Part shown: positions 1-8,377 of the stretch, piece by piece
Position numbering within the stretch: the first letter of the stretch is position 1
How the letters are laid out: the number at the start of each line of letters is the position of its first letter
Source of the DNA: Nitrospira sp.
GTDB lineage: Bacteria > Nitrospirota > Nitrospiria > Nitrospirales > Nitrospiraceae
Assembly (NCBI GenBank): GCA_024760525.1
Contig: CP060499.1
Location: 1,984,001-2,048,000 of the forward strand
Direction: 5' to 3'
DNA: 64,000 bases
Translations under genes and position numbers: made by a program
The notes under the pieces: model-generated
Database searches by the model: none
Told to the model about the DNA's origin: nothing
The model's input: the letters and a program-made list of their open reading frames with translations, nothing else

Positions 1-635
1 ACATCGTCCTCGATGACGACGCCGCCGAGTTGAGGAATCTTATGATGGCGACCCTGATGCTGGACATATCCGAATCCGTCGGCTCCGATGACGGTTCCGC
101 TGTGCACGATCACGCGCGCGCCAAGCGAACAGCTTTCGCGGACGACGACATTGGGATACAGGATGCAATCATCGCCGATCGTCGAGTCTGATCCGACGAA
201 CACACCGGGATAGAGAGTCACCCGTTGGCCGATCGTGACGCGGTCGCCGAGGGTGACATACGGCCAGATAGACGGGTCGGCGCCGATCTTCACATCGGAG
301 CCTCGGGTCACCTGTTCGCTGATGCCGCGGGGTGCCGGAGAGCGGACAAAGAATTTCTGCGCCACGCGGGCAAAGGCCAGCATCGGGTTGTCGACGACGA
401 CCTGAGGGACCGCAAGATCGGCCTGATGCCGATGAACCAGCAGAGCCGCCACTTGCAGGTTGGTCGTGTCCTTCGCCATTTTGTCGTTGGTCATGAACGA
501 CAAGGCATGTGGGTTGGGCTGACTCAGGCTCGTCAAGCCGGAAATCTGCGTTTGGCCGTCCCCATGAATCGCGCCTCCGACGACCTCGTGGATCTGAGCC
601 AGTGTAATCGAAGACGGTGATTGAGGTGCGCTCAT
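1..635 (-). CDS. lpxD: UDP-3-O-acylglucosamine N-acyltransferase LpxD (3' end outside window)
   Basis: Third step of lipid A synthesis: transfers a hydroxyacyl chain from ACP to the 2-amino group of UDP-3-O-acyl-glucosamine in the cytoplasm. I translated the minus strand from the ATG at 635. The protein starts MSAPQSPSSITLAQIHEVVG and has the LpxD N-terminal uridine-binding domain (about residues 10-105, with the ALSFMTNDK segment). Left-handed beta-helix hexapeptide repeats follow from about residue 110 (IGADPSIWPYVTLGD, IGQRVTLYPGVFVG, IGDDCILYPNVVV, the latter part GADGFGYVQ). The frame is open to the window edge, so the C-terminus is missing. Its ATG overlaps the stop of the upstream ACP gene in an ATGA arrangement, so the two are very likely translationally coupled. 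Confidence 0.93.
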   Translation of the reverse strand, partial: MSAPQSPSSITLAQIHEVVGGAIHGDGQTQISGLTSLSQPNPHALSFMTNDKMAKDTTNLQVAALLVHRHQADLAVPQVVVDNPMLAFARVAQKFFVRSPAPRGISEQVTRGSDVKIGADPSIWPYVTLGDRVTIGQRVTLYPGVFVGSDSTIGDDCILYPNVVVRESCSLGARVIVHSGTVIGADGFGYVQHQGRHHKIPQLGGVVIEDD

Positions 636-1102
636 CGGGCCGCAACCTTTTTCTTCGTTCTCCCTGCGACGGCGGAGACCTTCTTCGACTTCTTGGCGGC
701 GGGTTTGGCGGCGGGTTTGGGGGCGACGGATTTTCCCCTCACCGTCTTCGCGGAAGTTGATTTGGCCGAGGTCGGCCTGCGCGAGGGGGATTTCGACTTG
801 GACGCGGCCGGCGCCGATTTTGCCGACTCAGGCGCGGCGTCGGATTTCGGTTCAGCCAGCCGCCGTTGGACGTAGGCCGCCACCGAGCCGACCGTACTCA
901 ACCCCGGGAGGTCCTGATCCGGGATTTGAAGTTTGAATCGCTCCTCGATCTCAAAGAGCAGTTCGATGATGGCGACCGAGTCGAGTCCGAGGTCGTCTCG
1001 GAGATGATGTGATTCGGTAATCGTCGCAGGGTCTCGCTTGAGATAGCTGGCCAAAGCTTGAACGATTTTGTCGGTCACTGCGCGGTCGGTCGGTTCAGTC
1101 AT
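632..1102 (-). CDS. Acyl carrier protein with long Lys/Ala/Pro-rich C-terminal tail
   Basis: Residues 1-85 are a normal acyl carrier protein: four-helix layout with the 4'-phosphopantetheine attachment motif DDLGLDSV, Ser42 being the carrier serine. A typical ACP is about 78 aa. This one is 156 aa because residues 86-156 form a low-complexity tail rich in Ala, Lys, Ser and Pro (KPAAKPAAKKSKK near residue 130), resembling histone-H1-like or AlgP-like tails. Start ATG has an AAGGAG Shine-Dalgarno about 8 nt upstream. It lies between fabF (upstream) and lpxD (4-nt overlap downstream), so a role in supplying acyl chains for lipid A or a dedicated fatty acid is likely. What the tail does is unknown. 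Confidence 0.9.
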   Translation of the reverse strand: MTEPTDRAVTDKIVQALASYLKRDPATITESHHLRDDLGLDSVAIIELLFEIEERFKLQIPDQDLPGLSTVGSVAAYVQRRLAEPKSDAAPESAKSAPAASKSKSPSRRPTSAKSTSAKTVRGKSVAPKPAAKPAAKKSKKVSAVAGRTKKKVAAR

Positions 1103-1181
1103 TATGGGTACTCCTTCAGTGGAATGAGGCTCATCGTATCTGAGTTCGGCGAGGGGTCCTCACGATCATGCAACCGTCTTC

Positions 1182-2438
1182 TTACGCGACGAATTTTTTG
1201 AAGACAACCGTGGCATTGTTGCTGCCGAAGCCGAATGCGTTCAAGAGCGCGTAGCGAATCTTTCGCTCTTGGACCGCGCGTCGAATGCCGTCCAAGCGGC
1301 AGGCGGGGTCCGGCTCTTCGTAGTTGGCCGTGGGATGGATCTGCCCGGTATGGATCGATAACGTCGTCGCCACCGCTCCAAGCGCGCCCGCCGCGCCCAG
1401 CGTGTGGCCGATGAGCGACTTGGTGGCATTCACCGAGAGCTTGTCTGCGCGACTCTTGAACAGACTTCTGATGGCCTTGGTTTCGACGGCATCACCGATC
1501 GTCGTGGACGTGGCATGGGCGTTAATGTAGTCGACCTGATCCGGAGCGATGCCAGCCGATTCCAGACCGATCTTCATCGTGGTGCAGATTTCCTGGCCGT
1601 CTTCCTGGGGAATGACCATGTGATAGGCTTCGCTGGTGGCGGCGTATCCGGCGAGCTCCGCGTAGACTCTCGCTTTCCGTTTTTTGGCGTGCGCCCATGA
1701 TTCGACGATCAACGTCGCGGCGCCTTCGCCCATGACGAATCCGTCGCGGCGCCGGTCGAAGGGGCGCGATGCCCGCTCCGGAGCATCATTGAACTCGCTG
1801 GAGAGGGCGCGCAAGGAGCAAAATCCGGCAAAGACCAATGGGGTGATGCTCGCATCCGCGCCGACGGCGATGACCACATCGGCCTGTCCGGTTCGAATAC
1901 AGTGAAGAGCCTGACCCAGCGCGTGGGCACTGGACGAACAAGCCGTTGAGATGGTGAGATTCGGCCCTTTGGCGCCATGCGCCATGGCGACGATGCCCGA
2001 GGCGGAATTCAGCGTAATAGTCGGTATGAAATTCGGATGCACGCGGTGCGGTCGTTGGGTCTTAAAGAGCTGCGTGATTTCACGCTCTCCCATCACCATC
2101 CCGCCCATTCCGGCTCCGACGATCACCCCGACGCGATGAGGAGCCTCCTTCGCCATGCTGAGGTCGGCATCGGCCAGGGCTTCCTTGGCGGAGACCAAGG
2201 CGAATTGGGCGTAACGATCCACACGGCTGGCTTGTGTGGGTGTCAAATACTGCTCCGGTGAAAAGTTATGGACTTGGCCGGCCACCCGGGAACGATAGCC
2301 GGACATGGGAAACCACCCAAGTGAAGGGATCGCCGTGATTCCTGAACGGCCCGCAAGGGCCGACTTCCAGAATTCACTGACTCCGATTCCGAGGGGAGAC
2401 ACGACCCCGAGGCCGGTAATCACTACGCGCGAGGGCAT
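1182..2438 (-). CDS. fabF: Beta-ketoacyl-ACP synthase II (FabF)
   Basis: Condensing enzyme of type II fatty acid synthesis; elongates acyl-ACP with malonyl-ACP in the cytoplasm. At 418 aa it matches the family length (about 410-415). The catalytic triad is visible: Cys167 in STACSSSAH, His308 in NAHATSTTIGD and His345 in SLIGHTLGAAGA. The N-terminus VVITGLGVVSPLG is typical. A strong Shine-Dalgarno (AAAGGAGAG) precedes the ATG. It sits 79 nt upstream of the tailed ACP gene on the same strand. A second fabF-type gene elsewhere in the genome is possible, in which case this one may be dedicated to envelope lipids; the window cannot decide this. Confidence 0.94.
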   Translation of the reverse strand: MPSRVVITGLGVVSPLGIGVSEFWKSALAGRSGITAIPSLGWFPMSGYRSRVAGQVHNFSPEQYLTPTQASRVDRYAQFALVSAKEALADADLSMAKEAPHRVGVIVGAGMGGMVMGEREITQLFKTQRPHRVHPNFIPTITLNSASGIVAMAHGAKGPNLTISTACSSSAHALGQALHCIRTGQADVVIAVGADASITPLVFAGFCSLRALSSEFNDAPERASRPFDRRRDGFVMGEGAATLIVESWAHAKKRKARVYAELAGYAATSEAYHMVIPQEDGQEICTTMKIGLESAGIAPDQVDYINAHATSTTIGDAVETKAIRSLFKSRADKLSVNATKSLIGHTLGAAGALGAVATTLSIHTGQIHPTANYEEPDPACRLDGIRRAVQERKIRYALLNAFGFGSNNATVVFKKFVA

Positions 2439-2516
2439 GGTTTTCTCTCTCCTTTAAGCACTTGAAACGCCTTTCATACCGGAAGACAGGTGTACAGTCA
2501 ACTAGGAAACCGTCCC

Positions 2517-3608
2517 TCAATGGCGAACTTTCAACAACAGATAGAGGCCGAAGCTGAGGAACAGCGCATTGGCCATCCATCCGGCGAGTATGGGCGCCAA
2601 GACTCCTCCACGTCCGAGCGCGATCGCCACGGAGTGGGTGGTCCAATAGCAGAATCCGACAATGAACGCCTGGCCGATCCCGACGGCCATGCTGCCTCCC
2701 CGGACGCCGCTTCGCCGTAGGCTCAACGCAATGCCGACGAGCACCATGACGACCGTGACAAGCGGGAAAGCCACACGGCCATAGTAGTCCGTCAGCAGAC
2801 GTGTGAACGAGAATCCTTCGTTCCGAAATCGGCCCAGATAGTTTTGGATCTCTCGAAAGGTCATGGTTTCCGAGTTTCCGAGGAGCGAGCTGGAGAAATC
2901 ATCGGGAATCAGCGGAATGCTGATCGCCTGTTCGGTGAACTGCGTCACGTCCGCGGTGTCGTCAGGGTGAAACCGGCGATGGTTGCCGTTCAGCAGAATC
3001 CAGCCTTCAGGAGTATAACGGGCTTCATCCGCTTCGGTGATTCGATCGAGTTGGAACGGAGGACGGAAATAGAAAATACGAACCCCTCGAAGGGTTTTGC
3101 CCGCGGTATCAATTTCACTGACCTTCATCAAGCCGTTGGCACTGACGCGGGCCCACGGCTGGGTGGCCGTGACGGTCACGGGGGCCGGCTTCTGCTCGAT
3201 CCGGATCACGCGGACTTCTTCGGCCTTTTCCGAGGCCAGCGGAATCACGGTCGAGCTGAACACAAGCAGCACCAGCGACACACCGCTGGCGAAGAGCAGA
3301 AAGGGCGAGCACATCCACAGCAGGCTGACCCCGCAGCTGCGCATGGCTGTAATTTCATTGCTGCGGGCGAGTAAGCCGAGCGTCAACAGGGTCGCGACGA
3401 GGATGGCGAACGGCGCGACTTGAAACGAAATCGAGGGAATCTTGAGCGCGAAATAGATCAGGATCGGGACGATTCCGGAGTCGTAGCGAAGAAACCGGCG
3501 GACTTTCTCGAAAAAGTCGATGACCAGGTAGATGGTGACCAAGCCGGAAAAGCACATCCCGAAGATTTTCGAGTATTCGCGGAGGATATAGCGGAACAGA
3601 ATCGTCAT
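2517..3608 (-). CDS. lptG: LPS export ABC transporter permease LptG
   Basis: Inner-membrane YjgP/YjgQ-family permease of the LptB2FG complex, which extracts lipopolysaccharide from the inner membrane. At 363 aa it has the family architecture: N-terminal hydrophobic segments (residues about 1-110), a periplasmic beta-jellyroll region (about 120-260, for example VRVIRIEQKPAPVTVTA), and C-terminal membrane segments (about 270-360). The first gene of such pairs is usually lptF and the second lptG; this is the second, starting 4 nt after the upstream permease stop, so the F/G assignment rests on order rather than a diagnostic motif. Confidence 0.85.
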   Translation of the reverse strand: MTILFRYILREYSKIFGMCFSGLVTIYLVIDFFEKVRRFLRYDSGIVPILIYFALKIPSISFQVAPFAILVATLLTLGLLARSNEITAMRSCGVSLLWMCSPFLLFASGVSLVLLVFSSTVIPLASEKAEEVRVIRIEQKPAPVTVTATQPWARVSANGLMKVSEIDTAGKTLRGVRIFYFRPPFQLDRITEADEARYTPEGWILLNGNHRRFHPDDTADVTQFTEQAISIPLIPDDFSSSLLGNSETMTFREIQNYLGRFRNEGFSFTRLLTDYYGRVAFPLVTVVMVLVGIALSLRRSGVRGGSMAVGIGQAFIVGFCYWTTHSVAIALGRGGVLAPILAGWMANALFLSFGLYLLLKVRH

Positions 3609-3612
3609 GATG

Positions 3613-4734
3613 CTATTGCCTGCTCATCCGGAAAAACATGATGCCGGTGATGACGACAAAAATGATATTCGGCAGCCAGGCGCCCGCAAACGGAGGGAGG
3701 ATCAATGCCGTGACCAGGAAATCGCAGCCGACGTTCAGAATGTAGAACGCGATGATGATGCCGACGCCGACGGCAAACCCCCCGATGCGGCCGGACCGTT
3801 TCGAGACGATGCCGACCGGCACTCCGAGCAGGCAGAACACGAGCGACGCGGTCGGAAACGCCAGGTCTTTGTAGTATTCCATCAGGCGCCGAAGGGCGCC
3901 GGCATCCTTGCCGCCGGTTTCCGCCAGTCGTGCCATGATTTGATCGTAGGAGGGACGCTCCTCCGTGGCCGAATAGCTGCTGAGGTTCAAGTTGATCTTG
4001 ATGTCGTAGCTGGCGAAGGCGATCTGCCGGTATTGATCGATCTGGCGCGGTTGGCTGTGAATCACTCCGTTCACCAGCCGAAGCGCGACCTGCTCATGCT
4101 CCGAATCCATGAATACTTGGTATTGCTCCGCCACGATGACTCTCGGCTCGCGGGGAAGTCGTTCGTCCGAGATAAAGATGCCGGCCGCAGGACTGCCCTG
4201 TTCACCTTCCGGGACATAAATCATCATGTGCGGGATCGGTTCGTTGAACGTCCCTCGTTCCAACGCCAGCACGAGTTGGTCTTTCAGCAGATTGAGGGCC
4301 ACCTTCTTCAAATTCAGGGAACTCCACGGCTGTCCCCATTGAGACAAGACCAACGTCAGCGTAAACACACACAGGGAGAAGAGCAGGACCGGCTGTGAGA
4401 GACGGAACAGGCTCAACCCGGCCGCGCGCATGGCCACCAATTCTTTGTCGTAGGACAACCGGCCGAAGGCCGTGACCGACGCGATGAGTCCGGCGATGGG
4501 GAGCGTCAGCACCAGACCTGACGGGAGCAGCATGGCAATCACTTTGAGGACCGCCCAGAAGCCGACTCCCTTGGAGACCAGGAGTTCGACGAGACGCAAC
4601 AGCTCCCTGGTCAACATGACAAAACAGAGCGCGCCGAGGCTGAGGCCAAACGGGGAAAGGAGTTCCGTGAAGATGTAGCGATCGAGGAGCGTTCGTAAAA
4701 TCACAGAGTTTCTGGGGAGGAGAAGATTGGGCAC
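3613..4734 (-). CDS. lptF: LPS export ABC transporter permease LptF
   Basis: Partner permease of LptG in LPS export. It is 373 aa with the YjgP/YjgQ layout: RYIFTELLSPFGLSLGALCF as first membrane segment, the conserved stretch with AMRAAGLSLFRL at the cytoplasmic coupling loop, a periplasmic middle and three C-terminal hydrophobic helices. The start used is the GTG at 4734; a second GTG 30 nt downstream is also possible. The gene is followed 4 nt later by lptG and then, after short gaps, fabF, acp and lpxD, all on the minus strand, suggesting one envelope-lipid transcription unit. Confidence 0.87.
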   Translation of the reverse strand: MPNLLLPRNSVILRTLLDRYIFTELLSPFGLSLGALCFVMLTRELLRLVELLVSKGVGFWAVLKVIAMLLPSGLVLTLPIAGLIASVTAFGRLSYDKELVAMRAAGLSLFRLSQPVLLFSLCVFTLTLVLSQWGQPWSSLNLKKVALNLLKDQLVLALERGTFNEPIPHMMIYVPEGEQGSPAAGIFISDERLPREPRVIVAEQYQVFMDSEHEQVALRLVNGVIHSQPRQIDQYRQIAFASYDIKINLNLSSYSATEERPSYDQIMARLAETGGKDAGALRRLMEYYKDLAFPTASLVFCLLGVPVGIVSKRSGRIGGFAVGVGIIIAFYILNVGCDFLVTALILPPFAGAWLPNIIFVVITGIMFFRMSRQ

Positions 4735-4795
4735 ACTATAGGGAAGTCCTTCTCCCTTGTAAACACAGGAGAAAGTCTGTTCCCTAAAGATTCGC

Positions 4796-4824
4796 TTGAC
4801 AGCGCACCAGCCCTATGTTACATG
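4796..4824 (+). promoter_or_regulatory. Candidate sigma-70-type promoter for the cold-shock gene
   Basis: A perfect TTGACA hexamer lies at 4796-4801. After a 17-nt spacer comes TACATG (4819-4824), preceded by TG one base upstream as in an extended -10. The -10 itself matches the consensus poorly (3 of 6), so this is a candidate only. It would give a leader of about 170 nt before the cold-shock GTG, which fits the long leaders known for cspA-type mRNAs. Confidence 0.4.
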
Positions 4825-4966
4825 CTCCGCGACTTTCTTCACAAATGATGGGTTCCGTGAGCGATGTATCACTCCTTCAGGTGCCCGTCCGTTTCTCCCC
4901 GCCGAATTTTTGTCCAATCTATTCTCCGTTTTCGAACTGCAGAACGATTGTGTGGGTGACGCTACG

Positions 4967-4982
4967 CAACTACGCGTAGTTG
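4967..4982. promoter_or_regulatory. Perfect 16-bp palindrome just upstream of the cold-shock gene
   Basis: CAACTACGCGTAGTTG is a perfect palindrome, ending about 9 nt before the Shine-Dalgarno AGGAGG at 4991-4996. In DNA it could be an operator for a dimeric regulator. In RNA it could only pair with a second transcript copy or as a very tight hairpin, so a protein-binding site is the simpler reading. It lies in the leader of a cold-shock gene, where translation control is usual. Confidence 0.45.
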
Positions 4983-5002
4983 TTGAAAAAAGGAGGGGTT
5001 CT

Positions 5003-5221
5003 GTGAAGACAAAAGGAACGGTCAAGTGGTTCAACGATCGGAAAGGGTTTGGATTCATCCGGCTGGATAGCGGAGAAGATGTCTTCGTCCACTACTCTGC
5101 GTTGCAAGGAGATGGGTTCAAGACCCTCAAGGAAGGTGAAAACGTCGAATTTGATATCGTGCAGGGGGCCAAGGGCCCTCAAGCCGCCAACGTGCTCAAA
5201 GCGGCTATCGCTGCATCGTAA
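5003..5221 (+). CDS. Cold-shock protein, CspA family
   Basis: A 72-aa single-strand nucleic-acid-binding OB-fold protein that melts RNA structure at low temperature. The RNP1-like motif KGFGFI (residues 14-19) and RNP2-like VFVHYS (27-32) are intact, and the length equals the family norm. I place the start at the GTG at 5003 because a strong AGGAGG Shine-Dalgarno lies 6 nt upstream and the homology begins with MKTKGTVKWF. The reading frame is open further upstream to 4796, but that stretch is untranslated leader. The gene stands alone between the divergent lptF and the TPR gene. Confidence 0.95.
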   Translation: MKTKGTVKWFNDRKGFGFIRLDSGEDVFVHYSALQGDGFKTLKEGENVEFDIVQGAKGPQAANVLKAAIAAS

Positions 5222-5254
5222 TCGTCTCGCCTGATCCGGCGAGAGAGCCTCCTC

Positions 5255-5289
5255 ATCCGGGCGGAAGAAACGTCGTCTTCCGCCCGGAT
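5255..5289 (+). terminator. Strong hairpin after the cold-shock gene
   Basis: ATCCGGGCGGAAGA (5255-5268) pairs perfectly with TCTTCCGCCCGGAT (5276-5289) around a 7-nt loop, giving a 14-bp GC-rich stem 33 nt past the stop codon. There is no U-run after it, so it may be a transcription terminator that does not need one, or an mRNA-stabilising 3' hairpin. Confidence 0.6.
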
Positions 5290-5373
5290 CGCTTCCGGCC
5301 TGATTCCGCCATTTTCTCGACAAATCGCACTGACACTGTTAGCGTTTGGCTGTTCCGTCCTTGGAGGTCTGTC

Positions 5374-7308
5374 GTGCCCCCGGATCGAAGTCGCGTTCTC
5401 CAGCAAGCCCAGCTCCTGGCGTCCCGCGGACAGTATGACGCGGCGATTGCCGAATGGAAAAAGCTGGCCGTCGAAACCCCGGCCGACGGCACCATTCACA
5501 ATTCCATCGGTGACTTGCAATTGAAGCGAAACGCTTCCTCTGAGGCCTCCGCCTCGTTTCTTCAGGCCGCCGCGGCATTTAGGACGGAGGGCGCCACCCT
5601 CAAAGCGATCGCCGCATTCAAGAAAGTCCTCAAGTGCGATCCCACGCGGTATGAAGTGTATCGCCATCTCGGCGACCTGAACATCGAACGCGGGTTGGTG
5701 AGCAGTGCGGTGCAGGATTACCTCACGTTGGGGAAATATTATCTGAAGGAACGGCGCGGGAAAGACGCGCTCGAGATCTACAAAAAGATCGTCGTCCACG
5801 ATCCTTCGAATCTGAGCGCGCAGCAGCGTGTCGCCGAACTCTGTGTTCAAGAAAATCTACAGGATGAGGCGACCACGGTCTATCTCCAATTGGGTCGCGA
5901 GCGCTCGGCGCAAGGGCGATACGACGAGGCCAAAGACGCATACCTCGCCGTGCTGAGAATCGATCCGGCGAACAGCGAAGCCACCCAGTTCGTGGAAAGC
6001 CTGAAGAAAGGTGGAACCGGGCAGATCAAGGCCGTCAAACCGGCGTCCTCCGCGCCGGCGCAGAAATCCTCAGAGCCGCTTGACCTCCTGGCGGAAGCGA
6101 CCAGGAGAATCGATGAGGGACAGTTCGCCGGCGCCGAGGCCATCTTGAATCAAATGCTCACGAGAGAGCCGGGGAACCCCCAGGTCTGCCAACTGCTCGC
6201 GCGGTTGCACTTGCAGCGCGGGGACGTGCAGGTGGCGCTTGGAGAATACCGCTTCCTGGCCGGCGCGGCGCTCAGGGCGCAAGACCTGATGCTGGCCGAA
6301 TCGCTGATTCAGGAGTTTTTGTCTGCGGAGCCGAACTCGGTGCCCTTACTGGAGTTGAAGGGCGAGCTGCACGAAGAAAAAGGAGATCGCGCGGAGGCCG
6401 CGCGCCACTATGCCAGGGCCATCGAACTGTTGTTGGAACATCCGGAGCCTGGCATGGAAAGCCTCCACGAAGAACTTTTTGACAAGGTGCGCTCGCTGTC
6501 GAACGATGAGAACTTGGTCCATCAGCTGGCGGAGAGGATGAGGGGAGGATCCACGAAAGATCAGAGCCGGTCCGCTGATGCCGAATCCCTTCCGGCTGAA
6601 TCGGACGCCGTCCACGCGGACCGTGCAGGCGATCGGATTCAGGAAGACCAGGAATGTTCAGCGGCGGGTACGGCGCCGAACGACAGCGGGTCGTTTGTCG
6701 GGGACCATAGTCCACAGACACACGTGGAACCATTGGAAGCTGTTCACGAGCCGGAGCTTCAGCACATGTCGGAGGCCGTCCAGCCCGAGCGGGACGTGAT
6801 GGCGAGTGAGCAGCCGGTTTCCATGAGACAAGGCGAGGGACAATCGGACGAAGTCTCGGCGCCGCATCCGGCCGAACCCTGCAGCGTTCAGACTGCGGTC
6901 GAACCGGCCGCGCCGCCGCCTGACTATGAAGCGCACTATGCCATCGGTGTGGCGTACAAGAACATGGGATTGTACGGAGAAGCCAAAGCAGAATTTCAGG
7001 TATCGATGAACACCGATTCGTTCTATCTCGATTCGGCGCTGATGACGGCGGTGTGTCTCAAAGAGGAGCGATCCATCGCCCAAGCGATCCAGGGCTTGGA
7101 AACCGTCTTGGCCGATCCACGGTGCCAAGGGGCCAAGGGGCAAGCGATTCGCTATGAGTTGGGCTTATTGTATGAGGCTGAAGAACAGTGGGAAAAGGCT
7201 GTCCACGCGTTTCAGTCCATTCCCTCGTTTCATGACGTCCCGCAACGGTTGGCCGCTCTGAAGGCGCGGCCAGGGATACAAGAAGTCGGTTTTCGCTTCG
7301 CCTCGTAG
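5374..7308 (+). CDS. Large tetratricopeptide-repeat protein
   Basis: A 644-aa protein of TPR helices, a scaffold type that binds partner proteins. Repeats are visible at about residues 10-220 (for example AIAAFKKVLKCDPTRYEVYRH, then DALEIYKKIVVHDPSN and AKDAYLAVLRIDPANSE) and about 230-390. A charged, probably disordered linker covers about 395-515, and a final TPR block lies at about 518-640 (HYAIGVAYKNMGLYGEAKAEF). The GTG start at 5374 has a GGAGG Shine-Dalgarno 8 nt upstream. No signal peptide is evident, so it is probably cytoplasmic. The partner is unknown; it stands alone between the cold-shock gene and a convergent dehydrogenase. Confidence 0.85.
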   Translation: MPPDRSRVLQQAQLLASRGQYDAAIAEWKKLAVETPADGTIHNSIGDLQLKRNASSEASASFLQAAAAFRTEGATLKAIAAFKKVLKCDPTRYEVYRHLGDLNIERGLVSSAVQDYLTLGKYYLKERRGKDALEIYKKIVVHDPSNLSAQQRVAELCVQENLQDEATTVYLQLGRERSAQGRYDEAKDAYLAVLRIDPANSEATQFVESLKKGGTGQIKAVKPASSAPAQKSSEPLDLLAEATRRIDEGQFAGAEAILNQMLTREPGNPQVCQLLARLHLQRGDVQVALGEYRFLAGAALRAQDLMLAESLIQEFLSAEPNSVPLLELKGELHEEKGDRAEAARHYARAIELLLEHPEPGMESLHEELFDKVRSLSNDENLVHQLAERMRGGSTKDQSRSADAESLPAESDAVHADRAGDRIQEDQECSAAGTAPNDSGSFVGDHSPQTHVEPLEAVHEPELQHMSEAVQPERDVMASEQPVSMRQGEGQSDEVSAPHPAEPCSVQTAVEPAAPPPDYEAHYAIGVAYKNMGLYGEAKAEFQVSMNTDSFYLDSALMTAVCLKEERSIAQAIQGLETVLADPRCQGAKGQAIRYELGLLYEAEEQWEKAVHAFQSIPSFHDVPQRLAALKARPGIQEVGFRFAS

Positions 7309-7335
7309 GATTCAGCTGCTTTTCGCCCTCACACG

Positions 7336-8304
7336 TTACGTCACACGATTCGGCGCCGGCCTCCCTCCCAACACCGCCGCAATATTGTCCAGGCAGATGA
7401 GTCCCATACGGACTCGAGTCCCGAGCGTGGCTGATCCCAGATGGGGGAGCAGCACGATGTTCGGCAGCGAGATCAATCCGGCGGGGACAACCGGTTCCTG
7501 TTCATACACGTCCAGCCCGGCACCGGCGATGGTTCCTGCCTCAAGCGCCGACACCAAGGCGGACTCGTCGACGACCGGGCCGCGCGACGTGTTGATGAGA
7601 AATGCAGTCGGCTTCATCAGCGCGAGCTTGCGCCGGTCGATGAGATGGCGAGTGGACTCGTTGAGCGGCACATGGAGCGAAAGAACATCCGACTCCGCGA
7701 CGACTTCATCGAGGGAGCGCCGGGTCCATGAGACGCCGGGCGGGCTTGAAACATTCTGACGGCCGGCATAGATCACCGGCATCCGAAACCCGGCCGCCCG
7801 TTGCGCGACCGCCTGTCCGATCCGCCCCATGCCGATGATGCCCAGCGTTTTCCCCGACACGTCGGCACCCAGCATCTGTGTCGGTGTCCATCCCGGCCAC
7901 TTCCCGGTTCGCACCCAGGCATCTCCTTCAACGAGCCGCCTCGTCAGCGCGAGCAGGAGCGCCCAGGTCAGATCAGCGGTGGCATCGGTGAGGACGTCTG
8001 GTGTATTGGTGACGACGATGCCGCGCTCGGCAGCGGCAGGGAGATCGATGTTGTTGTAGCCCACGGCAAAGTTGGCGATGATTTTCACGTTCGCGGCCTG
8101 GGACAGTATCGAGGCATCGATCCGATCCGTCAGAGTGCAGATCACTGCCTGGGCTTGGGCAAAGCCTCGGTGCAGCTCCTGCTCCGTCGGCGGCCGATCC
8201 GTTGGTTCGGCCAGCAGCCGATACTGTCCAGGGATGGCGTCGAGCACCGGTCGAGGCAACAAGCGTGTGATATAGAGAGTCGGACGCTCCATAGGCACGC
8301 CCAT
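7336..8304 (-). CDS. D-isomer-specific 2-hydroxyacid dehydrogenase (glyoxylate/hydroxypyruvate reductase type)
   Basis: NAD(P)H-dependent reductase of 2-oxoacids; the closest family members reduce glyoxylate or hydroxypyruvate. It is 322 aa with the nucleotide-binding GMGRIG (residues 158-163) and the catalytic residues Arg241 (NTSRGPVVDE), Glu270 (YEQEP) and His288 (PHLGSAT). The start could be the ATG at 8304 or the one 12 nt downstream. It is divergent from the neighbouring glycolate-oxidase-like gene, separated by only 73 nt. A glyoxylate/glycolate or D-lactate link between the two is plausible but inferred from position. Confidence 0.88.
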   Translation of the reverse strand: MGVPMERPTLYITRLLPRPVLDAIPGQYRLLAEPTDRPPTEQELHRGFAQAQAVICTLTDRIDASILSQAANVKIIANFAVGYNNIDLPAAAERGIVVTNTPDVLTDATADLTWALLLALTRRLVEGDAWVRTGKWPGWTPTQMLGADVSGKTLGIIGMGRIGQAVAQRAAGFRMPVIYAGRQNVSSPPGVSWTRRSLDEVVAESDVLSLHVPLNESTRHLIDRRKLALMKPTAFLINTSRGPVVDESALVSALEAGTIAGAGLDVYEQEPVVPAGLISLPNIVLLPHLGSATLGTRVRMGLICLDNIAAVLGGRPAPNRVT

Positions 8305-8377
8305 TGTAGGAGAATTTGATGGCGACCGACAATGCTGGTGCTTCGAAGAGTCCGCAGGCTAAGATGCACGAACGTTT

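Noticed and set aside
5179..5850. 223-aa open frame on the minus strand
   Set aside because: It mirrors the cold-shock terminator and the TPR gene, which have clear families and ribosome sites on the plus strand; the minus-strand frame has no recognisable protein character.
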